Source: an uncultured Eubacteriales bacterium (GTDB lineage Bacteria; Bacillota; Clostridia; Oscillospirales; Oscillospiraceae). From it: a stretch of 42,218 nucleotides of DNA. The notes under the pieces are model-generated. The model was not told where the DNA came from, did not search any database, and saw only the letters and a program-made list of their open reading frames with translations. A program made the position numbers and the translations under genes. Location: contig CAJLCS010000008.1 of the NCBI GenBank assembly GCA_905205195.1, positions 1-42,218 on the forward strand. Reading direction: 5' to 3'. Numbering within the stretch: position 1 is the stretch's first letter; every line of letters begins with the position of its first letter. This document shows, one piece after another, positions 18,001 to 25,447 of this stretch.

Positions 18001-21000
18001 GGAAGAAGCCGCCGTGAGAGCCGGTGGCAAACTTCATCTCCCCGCTGCTGAGGCTGGCGGTGGTGACATCCACGCTGTCGTAGTACACCGCCAGGATGGA
18101 GTCCTGGGTGCCGGGGGTCACATCCGCCCAGTTGGCAGAGGTGTTGCCGCCGTTAACGGTTTCAAAGGACGCATCGCCGGAAAGCAGATTCCAATGGAAG
18201 TCCGGCTCTACCATGATGTTGCCCGCGTCGGAGTTGATGAGCTGCCAATGCCGGTAAGCGCGGACGCGGGTCGTCTCGGTGATGGCCTTGTAGCCGCTAG
18301 GATCCAGATTGATCTGCAGATCCGCTTCATCCCGGTTGACCACCTGGGTGCCGAGACCGCTGCGGTCGTGGGAGACCTTGTCGGTCCGGTCGCTCTCCGC
18401 AAATTCGAAATGCATGGACGCATTGGCGCTCTGGCTGCTCAGCCAGCCGGACTTGGTCACATAGGTGCCGGTGGGATCAGTGAGCCGCCAGGTGTAGTTG
18501 CCGTTGCCCTTGGAGATTTCGTAGATGGCAGTCTTGGTGCCGTCGTCGTTGATCTTCCAGCGATCGGCAATGGGAGCTTCCTCGTCGCCGAACAGCGGCG
18601 CGATTTCCGTCGTATTGAAGTTGTTCCACTGGAAGTACAGGCCGAAGACGGAATCCGCAGGAACCGTAACGGTCAGCTCGATGGCCGTATTGATGGTCAG
18701 CGACTTGGTGCCTGCACTGTAGCCGGCCCGATAGGTCTGATTGATGGCCTGTGTAAAGATGTAGCCGTCAATGTCCGGGTACGCATACACGTTATACAGG
18801 CAGGCGTTGCCGGCCGCATACAGCATGGTGGGATAGTAGGCGTAATTACCCTTGACATAGGCATCACCCATGGTCGTGCTGGTCTTCATGATCGGGCAGT
18901 CAACCTTCACATGGTACTCATCGGCCGTAAAGTAGGTGTTGTCCAGCTTTTTGCTGCTGACATAGTAGCTGTTGCACTGGAGGTAGATATCCGTTCCGCC
19001 GCCGGTCAGGCCGTCCACGTTGGTATCGGTGGGCAGATCCAGCGTCATGCCGCCCAGCGCGATATCATAGGCGCCGGTGTCCGCATTCTTGGCGAAGGCC
19101 CGGTAGGCATACCGACCGCCCCGGAGCGTCACATAGAACATCCGGTAGTTCTTCACCAGAATACCCTCGGCCGGATTGTATTCCTCCTGGCCCTCGGGCA
19201 GGGTGGTGGTGAAGTCACTGTAGCGGAAGCAATCGGTGATTTCCTCGCCCAGCGTCTCGTTGCCTTCCTCGTCGGTGGTCACGTTATACAGCTTGATGAC
19301 GGGGTAGCCGCCGGTGTAATCCTTGCCCACATAGAACGAGAAGTTCATCTCGGGATGGTCTTCCACCGTCAGATCCAGCGTCCAGGTGTCGGCGGAGAAG
19401 TTCACGCCGTCGTGAGACGCATAGAACCGATAGAGGTAATGGCCTTCCTTGGTCTCGGTGACCTGAATGGTGGTGGCGCCGAAGACGGCCTCGGAGAAGC
19501 CGGTCATGGCATCCCAGGTCGCGCCTTCGTCGGCGGACCGCTCATAGTAGTAGTTGCGGTAGCTCAGGCTCTGGCCGGACACCGGCTCAAACACCTTGCC
19601 TGCCTGCAGATCGCTCAGCAGATAGGCCTTGCCGGTCTGGACCGTGGCGGTGGTCACCGCGGGATAATCCGCCTTGCGGGTGGGAACCGTCACAGCGCCG
19701 CACACCGTGCAGGTGCCGTTATCAAAGGTATGGGCCGTAGCCTCTTCCACCGTCAGCACGGGGTAGGGGCAGCTGACCTGATAGCCGTCGCCCAGCGCCG
19801 CGGCAAACCGCAGGGAGTGCATCTCGGCCTCGGTCTTGGCGGTCACGCCGGTGGCGCCGCCGTCGGTAGCGGAGGAATCCAGATAATAGCAGTTGGATGC
19901 CGTTGCAACGGTGGCAAGGCTGTACTTACCGCCCAGGACGCCGTTGGTCCGGCCAGCCCGGCTGATGTTGCCGCTGACGGTGCCGATGCTGTAGCAGTTC
20001 TCGATCTGCAGGGAGCCTTTCTTGTTCGCCACATAGCCCGCAATGCCGCCCGCCTTGGCGGCGGTCGCCTTGGTGGACTGGGCCGTCACGGCGCCAGTGT
20101 TGCGGCAGTTCACGATCCGGACGGAAGCGTCATCAACCGTGCCCAGAATGCCGCCCACGCCGCCGTAGGTGCTGTAGTAGCCCACCATCGTGATGTCGCC
20201 GGTGTTCCAGCAGTTCTCAATGGTCACGGTGCCGTAGCTCACGTTGCCCAGAATGCCGCCCACGCTGCCCTTGACGCCGGTAATGGCCGCATTGTTGGAG
20301 CAGTTGCGGATCACGGTATCCTGTGCGGAGGCAACCACACCGGCATGGCCGTAAATCGTATCGGAGGACATTTCGCCCTTGATTTCCACATAGTTGTGGC
20401 AGTTTTCGATCAGCGAACCGTTGGGATTTTTGGACAGATTGGTCATCCGTCCCACAATGCCGCCCACATACCGGGTCACGGCCCACGCTTCGCCGTAAAC
20501 GCTCAGGTTCTTGATGGTGGCGCCGTCGCATTCGCCGAAGAGGCCGCCGTCATAGGTTTCGCCGCTGGCGGGGGAACCTTCCCGCTTGACGTACAAGCCG
20601 GTCACCTTGTGATTCTGGCCGTCGAAGCTGCCCTGGAAGTCCTTGCGATAAGCCATATCGCCGATGGACGTCCAGCTGCCAAGCACCGGGCTGCAGATGC
20701 CGGACAGATCCACGTCCTTTTCCAGCCGGCCGTTCATCGTGGTGCTGCCGCCGTTGACCTGGTCGGCAAACCACTTCAGCTGGCTGGCCGTCCGGATCAG
20801 ATACCAGCCGTCCTCGTCCTGTTCGGGCTGGACCGGCTCGGTCACCTTCACGGTGCAGGAGGCCTGGAAGCCGCCGTCGTCGGTGGTGACGGTAATCACG
20901 GCGGTGCCCTCGCTCACGGCGGTGACAAGGCCGGTGTTATCCACCTTGGCCACGTCTTCCTGATTGGAGGACCAGGTCACCGTCCGCTTGTTGGCGTTAT

Positions 21001-22837
21001 CCGGCAGAACGGTCGCCGTCAGCCGGGCGGTATCCTTGGCGGCCAGGGTCAGTTCGGTCTGATCCAGCGTAACGCCGGTCACGGCCACATCCCCGCCGGG
21101 CAGGTTGTTGTCGCCCTCCACGAACTTGAAGCAGTTGAAGTACTCATAGCCCGTGCCGGACTCCGCCGCCAGATTCAGGCCCTTTTCCATCAGGAAGCCG
21201 GCGGGAATCTTCACCGTGCAGGTACCGTCGTTGTTTTTGGTGACGGTGTATTCATAGTCGGAACCGGCGTTGTAGGTCCAGTCAATCTCGCCGTCGTCGG
21301 TAAACAGGGCGCAGTATTCCAGAATGCCCGACGCCATGTCCGCCGGATAGGTGACGTACACGAAGTCCGTTCCCTTGGGAACCGTCACGGTGTACAGCTT
21401 CTTCTCGCCGGGATTCTGGAAGTGCTTCACATTCACGGTGCTTTCCGCGATGTTATACAGGTAGTTTGTTCCGGTCTCGTCCAGCGTGATCCGGCTGAAA
21501 TCGTAATCCTTATAATAGGTATCAGGATCGAAGCTCGCTCCGGCTTCCTTCACCGTCACCTTGGCGGTGGCCGGCGCATAGCAGGAATCCGACGTGCCGT
21601 AGTTGGGATCCACCGCCATCAGGTAGTAGGTGCCCGCCTTGGAGAAGGTGTAGCTGTACTCGTTGTTGTCCTTGCCGGAGGAGGTCAGCGCATCGGCCAC
21701 CTCGTTCCACTTCTCGTCGTACACCTTCACCGTCAGGCCGGCAATGGGGTCGAACTTCTCGGTGCCGCCATCCGCCACGGACTTGGTGTCGTACTTGACG
21801 GTATGGAAATGGATCGAGTCACCGGCGGTCACTGTCCACTCGTCCTGATCGAAGGCGGCAAAGGCGCCGCTCTGCCAGAAGCTCCAGTTGGAGAACATGG
21901 CCACATCGATGGTGTCGCCATCGGACAGCAGAATGTAGTCCGCCGTGCTGCCCCAGCCCGGTCCCATCAGGGGATAAACATGGTTGCGGTAGTACATCAG
22001 GTTCTCGTCATGGCCCCAGAACTGCTGCATATACAGCGACGTGGGGCTGCCGGTAATGTTCAGTGCCAGGCTCTTGTCCTCATAGGCGGTCTGGCCCAGC
22101 ATGGTCTGCACGCCGAAGCCGCCCTCGTGGCCCAGAATCTTCACCGCACCGGTGGTCACCTGCTCCGGTGTCAGGCCCAGATAGTAGACGCCCAGCAGAT
22201 ACAGGTACAGGTGCAGCGCCGTGGGACGGCGGATCAGCTTATCGTTGACGTAGGAGCCCCGGCCGTTCTCGGTGCCGTAGCGATAGTAATCGCTCAGGTC
22301 CTGATTTTCCAGATCGAAGTAGGGAACGTCCACTTCCAGATGGGACAGGACGGTGCCCTCGTTGCCCCGGATGGGAATGCCGTCGCTGGAAACGGTGACG
22401 TACACCTTCACGGACGCGGCGTCGGTCTCATCGTAGCCGTACTGATTCTCCGTGCCGCCGTCGCCCTTCTTGACGACGATCTTCAGCGTCACGGACGCGG
22501 TGGCCCCGCCGGAGCAGGTCGCCGTCACCGTGGGGGTGTAGGTGCCCTCGTTGGGGTTGGTGAAGGACAGCATCCAGCGGTTGTCCTGCTCCTTGTCCTG
22601 GGCGATCTTGGTCTGCGTGCCGTAATCGCCCTCCGACAGGGTGTAGGTCAACTCGTGGCCTTCACTGTCTGTAAAGATGCTGTCCAGATAGATTTTTTCC
22701 TGTGCGCCGGTGGTTGTCTCAAAGTCGCCGGGATCGGTCACGGTAATCGCATCCGTTTCGCCGACGGCAAAGCCCTGGGGGCAAAGTCCCAGAACCATGA
22801 CCAGTGCCAGCACCATGGAAAGAATTCTTCTCTTCAT
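15026..22837 (-). CDS. giant secreted protein with DUF4430-like modules, Big2, GLUG repeats and C-terminal dockerin
   Basis: 2603 residues with signal peptide (MKRRILSMVLALVMVLGLCP). From N to C: a beta domain; a DUF4430-like module within about 140-345 (LYMQQFWGHDENLMYYRNH, later LLSDGDTIDVAMFSNW); a carbohydrate- or Ig-like region; a Big2 Ig domain (about 582-666, TLTAAKD-type strands ending AVITVTT); a first GLUG-repeat block (about 672-1016, GGIVGRM / GGILGNV / IENCWNTGDI); long beta-rich regions; a second GLUG block (about 1996-2269); a second DUF4430-like module (about 2282-2450, ASGFFVNNAYPNDGT and MDGDLVEFFLYQ); and a dockerin (2538-2603). It is the first large gene after the cobalamin riboswitch. 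GGAGGATTTTC precedes the ATG. Probably a very large ligand-binding surface protein; corrinoid as ligand is inference. Confidence 0.82.
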   Translation of the reverse strand: MKRRILSMVLALVMVLGLCPQGFAVGETDAITVTDPGDFETTTGAQEKIYLDSIFTDSEGHELTYTLSEGDYGTQTKIAQDKEQDNRWMLSFTNPNEGTYTPTVTATCSGGATASVTLKIVVKKGDGGTENQYGYDETDAASVKVYVTVSSDGIPIRGNEGTVLSHLEVDVPYFDLENQDLSDYYRYGTENGRGSYVNDKLIRRPTALHLYLYLLGVYYLGLTPEQVTTGAVKILGHEGGFGVQTMLGQTAYEDKSLALNITGSPTSLYMQQFWGHDENLMYYRNHVYPLMGPGWGSTADYILLSDGDTIDVAMFSNWSFWQSGAFAAFDQDEWTVTAGDSIHFHTVKYDTKSVADGGTEKFDPIAGLTVKVYDEKWNEVADALTSSGKDNNEYSYTFSKAGTYYLMAVDPNYGTSDSCYAPATAKVTVKEAGASFDPDTYYKDYDFSRITLDETGTNYLYNIAESTVNVKHFQNPGEKKLYTVTVPKGTDFVYVTYPADMASGILEYCALFTDDGEIDWTYNAGSDYEYTVTKNNDGTCTVKIPAGFLMEKGLNLAAESGTGYEYFNCFKFVEGDNNLPGGDVAVTGVTLDQTELTLAAKDTARLTATVLPDNANKRTVTWSSNQEDVAKVDNTGLVTAVSEGTAVITVTTDDGGFQASCTVKVTEPVQPEQDEDGWYLIRTASQLKWFADQVNGGSTTMNGRLEKDVDLSGICSPVLGSWTSIGDMAYRKDFQGSFDGQNHKVTGLYVKREGSPASGETYDGGLFGECDGATIKNLSVYGEAWAVTRYVGGIVGRMTNLSKNPNGSLIENCHNYVEIKGEMSSDTIYGHAGVVASAQDTVIRNCSNNAAITGVKGSVGGILGNVSYGTVTIENCWNTGDITMVGYYSTYGGVGGILGTVDDASVRIVNCRNTGAVTAQSTKATAAKAGGIAGYVANKKGSLQIENCYSIGTVSGNISRAGRTNGVLGGKYSLATVATASNCYYLDSSATDGGATGVTAKTEAEMHSLRFAAALGDGYQVSCPYPVLTVEEATAHTFDNGTCTVCGAVTVPTRKADYPAVTTATVQTGKAYLLSDLQAGKVFEPVSGQSLSYRNYYYERSADEGATWDAMTGFSEAVFGATTIQVTETKEGHYLYRFYASHDGVNFSADTWTLDLTVEDHPEMNFSFYVGKDYTGGYPVIKLYNVTTDEEGNETLGEEITDCFRYSDFTTTLPEGQEEYNPAEGILVKNYRMFYVTLRGGRYAYRAFAKNADTGAYDIALGGMTLDLPTDTNVDGLTGGGTDIYLQCNSYYVSSKKLDNTYFTADEYHVKVDCPIMKTSTTMGDAYVKGNYAYYPTMLYAAGNACLYNVYAYPDIDGYIFTQAINQTYRAGYSAGTKSLTINTAIELTVTVPADSVFGLYFQWNNFNTTEIAPLFGDEEAPIADRWKINDDGTKTAIYEISKGNGNYTWRLTDPTGTYVTKSGWLSSQSANASMHFEFAESDRTDKVSHDRSGLGTQVVNRDEADLQINLDPSGYKAITETTRVRAYRHWQLINSDAGNIMVEPDFHWNLLSGDASFETVNGGNTSANWADVTPGTQDSILAVYYDSVDVTTASLSSGEMKFATGSHGGFFPATNPSRVGVIVVGGTDVTHGTADADVDYNMAAGATTSRSADWDYNYDTWFYNADETDPALDFAVNATGNVTVEYAFVTATEDLTASVSAFTAVTAANGRYTVPLKALKDLGGGKGGTVIIRMTDTTGVSYRLVRVAEVTTSYVNVSNPGEPIMPGDQVKVSFEGMFRAVNKISGVFNPTVFKPTYYIGENKFEGTLGQYQRMDNASVTVTIPADLTVPEGKTATCTLTNGYTYGSMYSAANPFAFLYNMTDTGVGTNFNAVTVNYYMNRYADVTVEVSPKVTYNVKLSTKDADGAAVTGVTAVVKDKNGVEIDANSNGTFTLGYGTYTYELSKSGYVTVRSSFTLGSADAEKVVGGILTVETVAMPKTGENAWDGETLTQPATDENGTYLIGTGAELAWFAQTVNGGQKAINGKLTADIELSGNVWSPIGVSGKQYAGTFDGDGHTVVNLYINSSSYPLGLFAYLAGGSTVKNLGVSGSVTCTAKRSAQAGGIAGYMNSGSTISNCFSTVDITSAKHAGGIAGYTANGAAIIDCYATGKITTTSANECYLGGICGSGYSNTVGATLTNCYSTATVTGSGGTASYIGALSPDKTSAHYVNSYYLADVCSGESGKYGITGLGTAKTSDELKALAPTLGDAFTADSTNINGGYPVLTWQVPQPVTGTFSFTAQASGAFLCAPQNNVEVSSDLAESYGFDDKVAYTDAVSPLDVLVKAHEVIFGEAFTKETASEYLAVSSSGTSSKLFGVATYASGFFVNNAYPNDGTASAYGGYNGYLLNNMPLMDGDLVEFFLYQDASTYTDSYAWMTQDGAYTRTLTAQAGRNVTVQVQAVMAMMGYKYKDEAAMVAAGTGVAGAQLALVNAETGELTDITGAVTDEKGNVTFKLPTEGTYLLTAYMPQAEIDDGSNPLILTLSTVTVTAPTIILGDVNGDGEVTPLDATLAYAIANGEIEATAEQLKAADVNGDGEITPFDATLIYAYSNGELNKFPAEG

Positions 22838-22991
22838 GAAAATCCTCCTTTATAAAAATACTCTTACCAATTTATATTACGCCGAAGCGGAATACAGGAT
22901 CATGCTGTGGTTTCCTCCCGGAATACCCACAGTCGGGCCGCGGTGCGCCGCTTCCCGAACTGCCGCGGTTTTTCCGTCGGCAAGCAGAGGC

Positions 22992-23144
22992 TCAATCCAG
23001 CCGGATTTCCTTCCGGATCTGCTCTGCACGGACCGGTTGATGGTCCTTCACCAGAATATGCAGCTCTCCGCTCTGAACAGACCGGACCAGGGCAATCAGC
23101 CGCCGCTCCTGCGGAGAGAGAATTTTTTCGGATGCTCGGTTCAT
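22992..23144 (-). CDS. DUF2292 (YezD-like) small protein, first gene of the riboswitch operon
   Basis: 50 residues (starts MNRASEKILS). The ATG at 23144 follows GGAGGTAGT at good spacing, and in-frame ATGs farther upstream lie inside the riboswitch, so they are rejected. The core ERRLIALVRSVQSGELHI and the tail VRAEQIRKEIRLD fit DUF2292. It is a paralogue of the 56-residue protein at 11788-11958. Two copies in one operon with cobalamin control suggest a specific, unknown role, possibly regulatory. Confidence 0.78.
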   Translation of the reverse strand: MNRASEKILSPQERRLIALVRSVQSGELHILVKDHQPVRAEQIRKEIRLD

Positions 23145-23274
23145 ACTACCTCCAGATGCCCGATGGGCAGGGGCCGTCCCCCCGCTCCGTGGGTGAAGCG
23201 GAGCGGAGGGACATGGATTCCGGCAGTGATAAGGGGGATAACACTGCGTCTGTCGCTGCGGTGGGTGGCCGCAG

Positions 23275-23321
23275 GAAAAGAAAGAAACGGCTGCAACAGC
23301 ACAAAGCCGTTGCAGCCGTTT
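23275..23321 (-). terminator. intrinsic terminator of the cobalamin riboswitch
   Basis: Hairpin with 13-base arms (AAACGGCTGCAAC and its complement, 23285-23321), followed on the minus strand by CTTTCTTTT. It lies about 58 bases after the aptamer and before the first gene, so it is the natural expression platform: ligand-bound aptamer would favour termination. It also has a short T run on the plus strand. Confidence 0.85.
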
Positions 23322-23378
23322 TTCTGCACACCAAAAGAAGCCATCGCCCGTCAACACGCAGAGCATGGCTGTCACACG

Positions 23379-23562
23379 CTTGAGCAGGTCTCCTGACTTG
23401 CGCCTCGTCAACATCCCCCGCAGCCTTCTCAGAGCCGAAGCTCCAATGACTGGCTTTCGCCTTCGTGAGGGCATCTCCGCGCATACAGTGGCGGTACCGT
23501 TCGGGATTCGCACCCGATTCACTATTCTCCGCCGGGTCCGAACGATACCGGCGGCACTCAAG
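23379..23562 (-). promoter_or_regulatory. cobalamin (AdoCbl-type) riboswitch
   Basis: Minus-strand RNA. P1 is formed by CTTGAG (23562-23557) and CTCAAG (23384-23379). The core contains GAATCGGGTGCGAATCCCG, ACGGTACCGCCACTGTA, AAAGCCAGTCATTGGAG and AAGTCAGGAGACCTGC, which match the conserved blocks of the B12 riboswitch family in order and spacing. It starts about 10 bases after the expected transcription start and leads into a terminator and then the large minus-strand operon. In this family, binding of adenosylcobalamin usually turns expression off, so the operon should be induced when B12 is scarce. Confidence 0.93.
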
Positions 23563-23578
23563 CTTTTTATTCGATACT

Positions 23579-23607
23579 ATTATAAAAGTACCACCGCACT
23601 TTGTCAA
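23579..23607 (-). promoter_or_regulatory. sigma-A promoter of the cobalamin-controlled operon
   Basis: TTGACA (23607-23602), 17-base spacer, TATAAT (23584-23579) on the minus strand. A perfect consensus, so control is expected mainly at the riboswitch rather than at initiation. Confidence 0.9.
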
Positions 23608-23661
23608 CCGGTATTTTAGGAAGATTTCCTGCGGAATTTCGGCTTTTTCCGGCCTTGGGGC

Positions 23662-23690
23662 TTGTCAAGGGGAAAATTTCGTGTTAAAAT
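23662..23690 (+). promoter_or_regulatory. sigma-A promoter of prfC
   Basis: TTGTCA (23662-23667), 17-base spacer, TAAAAT (23685-23690). Divergent from the riboswitch operon promoter; leaves a leader of about 105 bases before prfC. Confidence 0.75.
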
Positions 23691-23729
23691 AAGACAGTTT
23701 GAACGAAATCACCTGTTTTGGAGGCTTTT

Positions 23730-23753
23730 ATGCGGAGTTACGGTCCCATTTAG
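23730..23753 (+). CDS. leader peptide uORF upstream of prfC (MRSYGPI)
   Basis: GGAGG at 23720-23724 followed after a suitable gap by ATG, seven codons and a TAG stop, entirely within the prfC leader. The codons read Met-Arg-Ser-Tyr-Gly-Pro-Ile. Because prfC encodes RF3, which assists recycling of RF1/RF2 at stop codons, a tiny well-primed uORF ending in TAG could sense termination efficiency. No mutually exclusive RNA structure was worked out; it may also be chance. Confidence 0.4.
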   Translation: MRSYGPI

Positions 23754-23802
23754 TCCTTTCGGTTTCCAAAATTGACTGTCAGAAACGGAGGGCTTTTATT
23801 TT

Positions 23803-25395
23803 ATGTCAACTTTAACGGAAGAAATCAGCCGCCGCCGGACCTTTGCCATCATTTCTCACCCCGACGCCGGTAAAACAACCTTAACGGAAAAATTCCTGCT
23901 CTACGGCGGGGCCATTGCCCAGGCCGGTGTGGTCAAGGGCAAGAAAAACGCCCGGGCCGCCACCTCCGACTGGATGGAAATCGAAAAGCAGCGCGGTATT
24001 TCCGTCACGTCGTCCGTGATGCAGTTCCAGTACGAGGGGTTCTGCATCAACATTCTGGACACCCCGGGCCACCAGGACTTCTCCGAGGACACCTATCGGA
24101 CGCTGATGGCCGCCGACTCCGCCGTCATGGTCATCGACGGCGCCAAGGGCGTGGAGCCTCAGACCCGGAAGCTGTTCAAGGTCTGCGCCATGCGGCATAT
24201 CCCCATTTTCACCTTTATCAACAAAATGGACCGGGAGGCCAAGGACCCCTTCGACCTGCTGGACGAGCTGGAGCGGGAGCTGGGCATCGACACCTACGCC
24301 ATGAACTGGCCCATCGGCTCCGGCCGGGACTTCCAGGGCGTTTACGACCGGACCAACGGCCAGCTGCTGTTCTTCTCCGGCGTCTCCGGCAAAAACCGGG
24401 CGGGCAAGCAGGCCGTGGACCTGTATGATCCCCAGGTGGCCGCGCTGCTGGACAGCGAGCAGAAGCACCGGCAGCTCATCGACGACGTGGAGCTGCTGTC
24501 CGCCGGGCGGGAGATGGACCCGGAGGCGGTCCGCTGCGGCCAGCTCAGCCCCGTGTTCTTCGGCTCCGCCCTGACGAACTTCGGCGTGGAGCCGTTCCTG
24601 GAGGAATTCCTGAAGCTGACGCCGCCGCCCCTGCCCCGGGAGGCGGACTGCGGCATCATCGACACCTTCGACCCCAATTTCTCCGCCTTCGTCTTCAAAA
24701 TTCAGGCCAACATGAACAAGGCCCACCGGGACCGGCTGGCCTTCATGCGGATCTGCTCCGGCAAGTTCCAGCGGGACACGGAGTATTTCCATGTGCAGGG
24801 CAACCGGAAAATGCGCCTGAGCCAGCCCCAACAGCTCATGGCCGCCGACCGGGAAATCGTGGAGGAGGCCTACGCAGGAGACGTGATCGGTGTCTTTGAC
24901 CCGGGCATTTTCTCCATCGGCGATACCATCACCGCCGTGGGCAAGAAATTCAAATTTGCAGGCATTCCCACCTTCGCCCCGGAGCATTTCGCCCGGGTGT
25001 CCGCCAAGGACTCCATGAAGCGCAAGCAATTCGTCAAGGGCACCGAGCAGATCGCCCAGGAGGGCGCCATCCAGATCTTCAAGGTGCCCAACTCCGGCAT
25101 GGAGGAGGTCATCGTCGGCGTGGTGGGCACGCTGCAGTTTGACGTGTTCGAGTACCGGATGAAGAACGAATACGGCGTGGACCTGCGGATGGAGACGCTG
25201 CCCTACGAGGAGATCCGGGTCATCGACCGGTACCCCGGCGACCTGCAGGACCTGAACCTCGGCTCCGACGCGGAGCTTCTGGAGGACTACAAGGGCCGCA
25301 ATCTGCTGGTGTTTTCCAGCTATTGGGCCATCGATTTCACCTGCCGCCGGAACCCCGGCCTGGAGCTGAGCGAAATCGTGGTATCCGAAGGATAA
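23803..25395 (+). CDS. prfC: peptide chain release factor 3
   Basis: 530 residues, the usual RF3 length. A translational GTPase that removes RF1/RF2 from the ribosome after termination. Motifs seen: G1 SHPDAGKTTLTEK near residue 18, the switch-I region RGISVTSS, G3 DTPGHQDF, G4 NKMD, and the RF3-specific C-terminal half. The ATG at 23803 follows GGAGGGC at some distance, and the protein opens directly with the conserved STLTEEISRRRTFAIISHPD. Transcribed alone between its own promoter and a strong terminator. Confidence 0.97.
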   Translation: MSTLTEEISRRRTFAIISHPDAGKTTLTEKFLLYGGAIAQAGVVKGKKNARAATSDWMEIEKQRGISVTSSVMQFQYEGFCINILDTPGHQDFSEDTYRTLMAADSAVMVIDGAKGVEPQTRKLFKVCAMRHIPIFTFINKMDREAKDPFDLLDELERELGIDTYAMNWPIGSGRDFQGVYDRTNGQLLFFSGVSGKNRAGKQAVDLYDPQVAALLDSEQKHRQLIDDVELLSAGREMDPEAVRCGQLSPVFFGSALTNFGVEPFLEEFLKLTPPPLPREADCGIIDTFDPNFSAFVFKIQANMNKAHRDRLAFMRICSGKFQRDTEYFHVQGNRKMRLSQPQQLMAADREIVEEAYAGDVIGVFDPGIFSIGDTITAVGKKFKFAGIPTFAPEHFARVSAKDSMKRKQFVKGTEQIAQEGAIQIFKVPNSGMEEVIVGVVGTLQFDVFEYRMKNEYGVDLRMETLPYEEIRVIDRYPGDLQDLNLGSDAELLEDYKGRNLLVFSSYWAIDFTCRRNPGLELSEIVVSEG

Positions 25396-25407
25396 TAGGA
25401 ATGATGA

Positions 25408-25443
25408 CGGCCGGCCCGATTTTTTCGGGCCGGCCGATTTTTT
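25408..25443 (+). terminator. intrinsic terminator after prfC
   Basis: Long GC stem CGGCCGGCCCGA / TCGGGCCGGCCG (T-rich loop) followed by ATTTTTT on the plus strand, 13 bases after the prfC stop. The convergent gene ends just beyond it. Confidence 0.92.
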
Positions 25444-25447
25444 GCGG

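Noticed and set aside
14879..22855. 2658-codon open frame on the plus strand opposite the giant dockerin protein
   Set aside because: It is a mirror frame of a GC-rich gene: low-complexity His/Gly/Val/Arg composition, no signal or domain, no ribosome binding site. The minus-strand protein has a signal peptide and recognisable domains.
22838..22991. Short ORF MILYSASA with GGAGG between the first two operon genes
   Set aside because: Only eight codons and no other support; possibly chance.
22992..23561. Long version (189 codons) of the first operon gene
   Set aside because: The added N terminus is the translated riboswitch and terminator; the true start is the ATG at 23144 with GGAGG.
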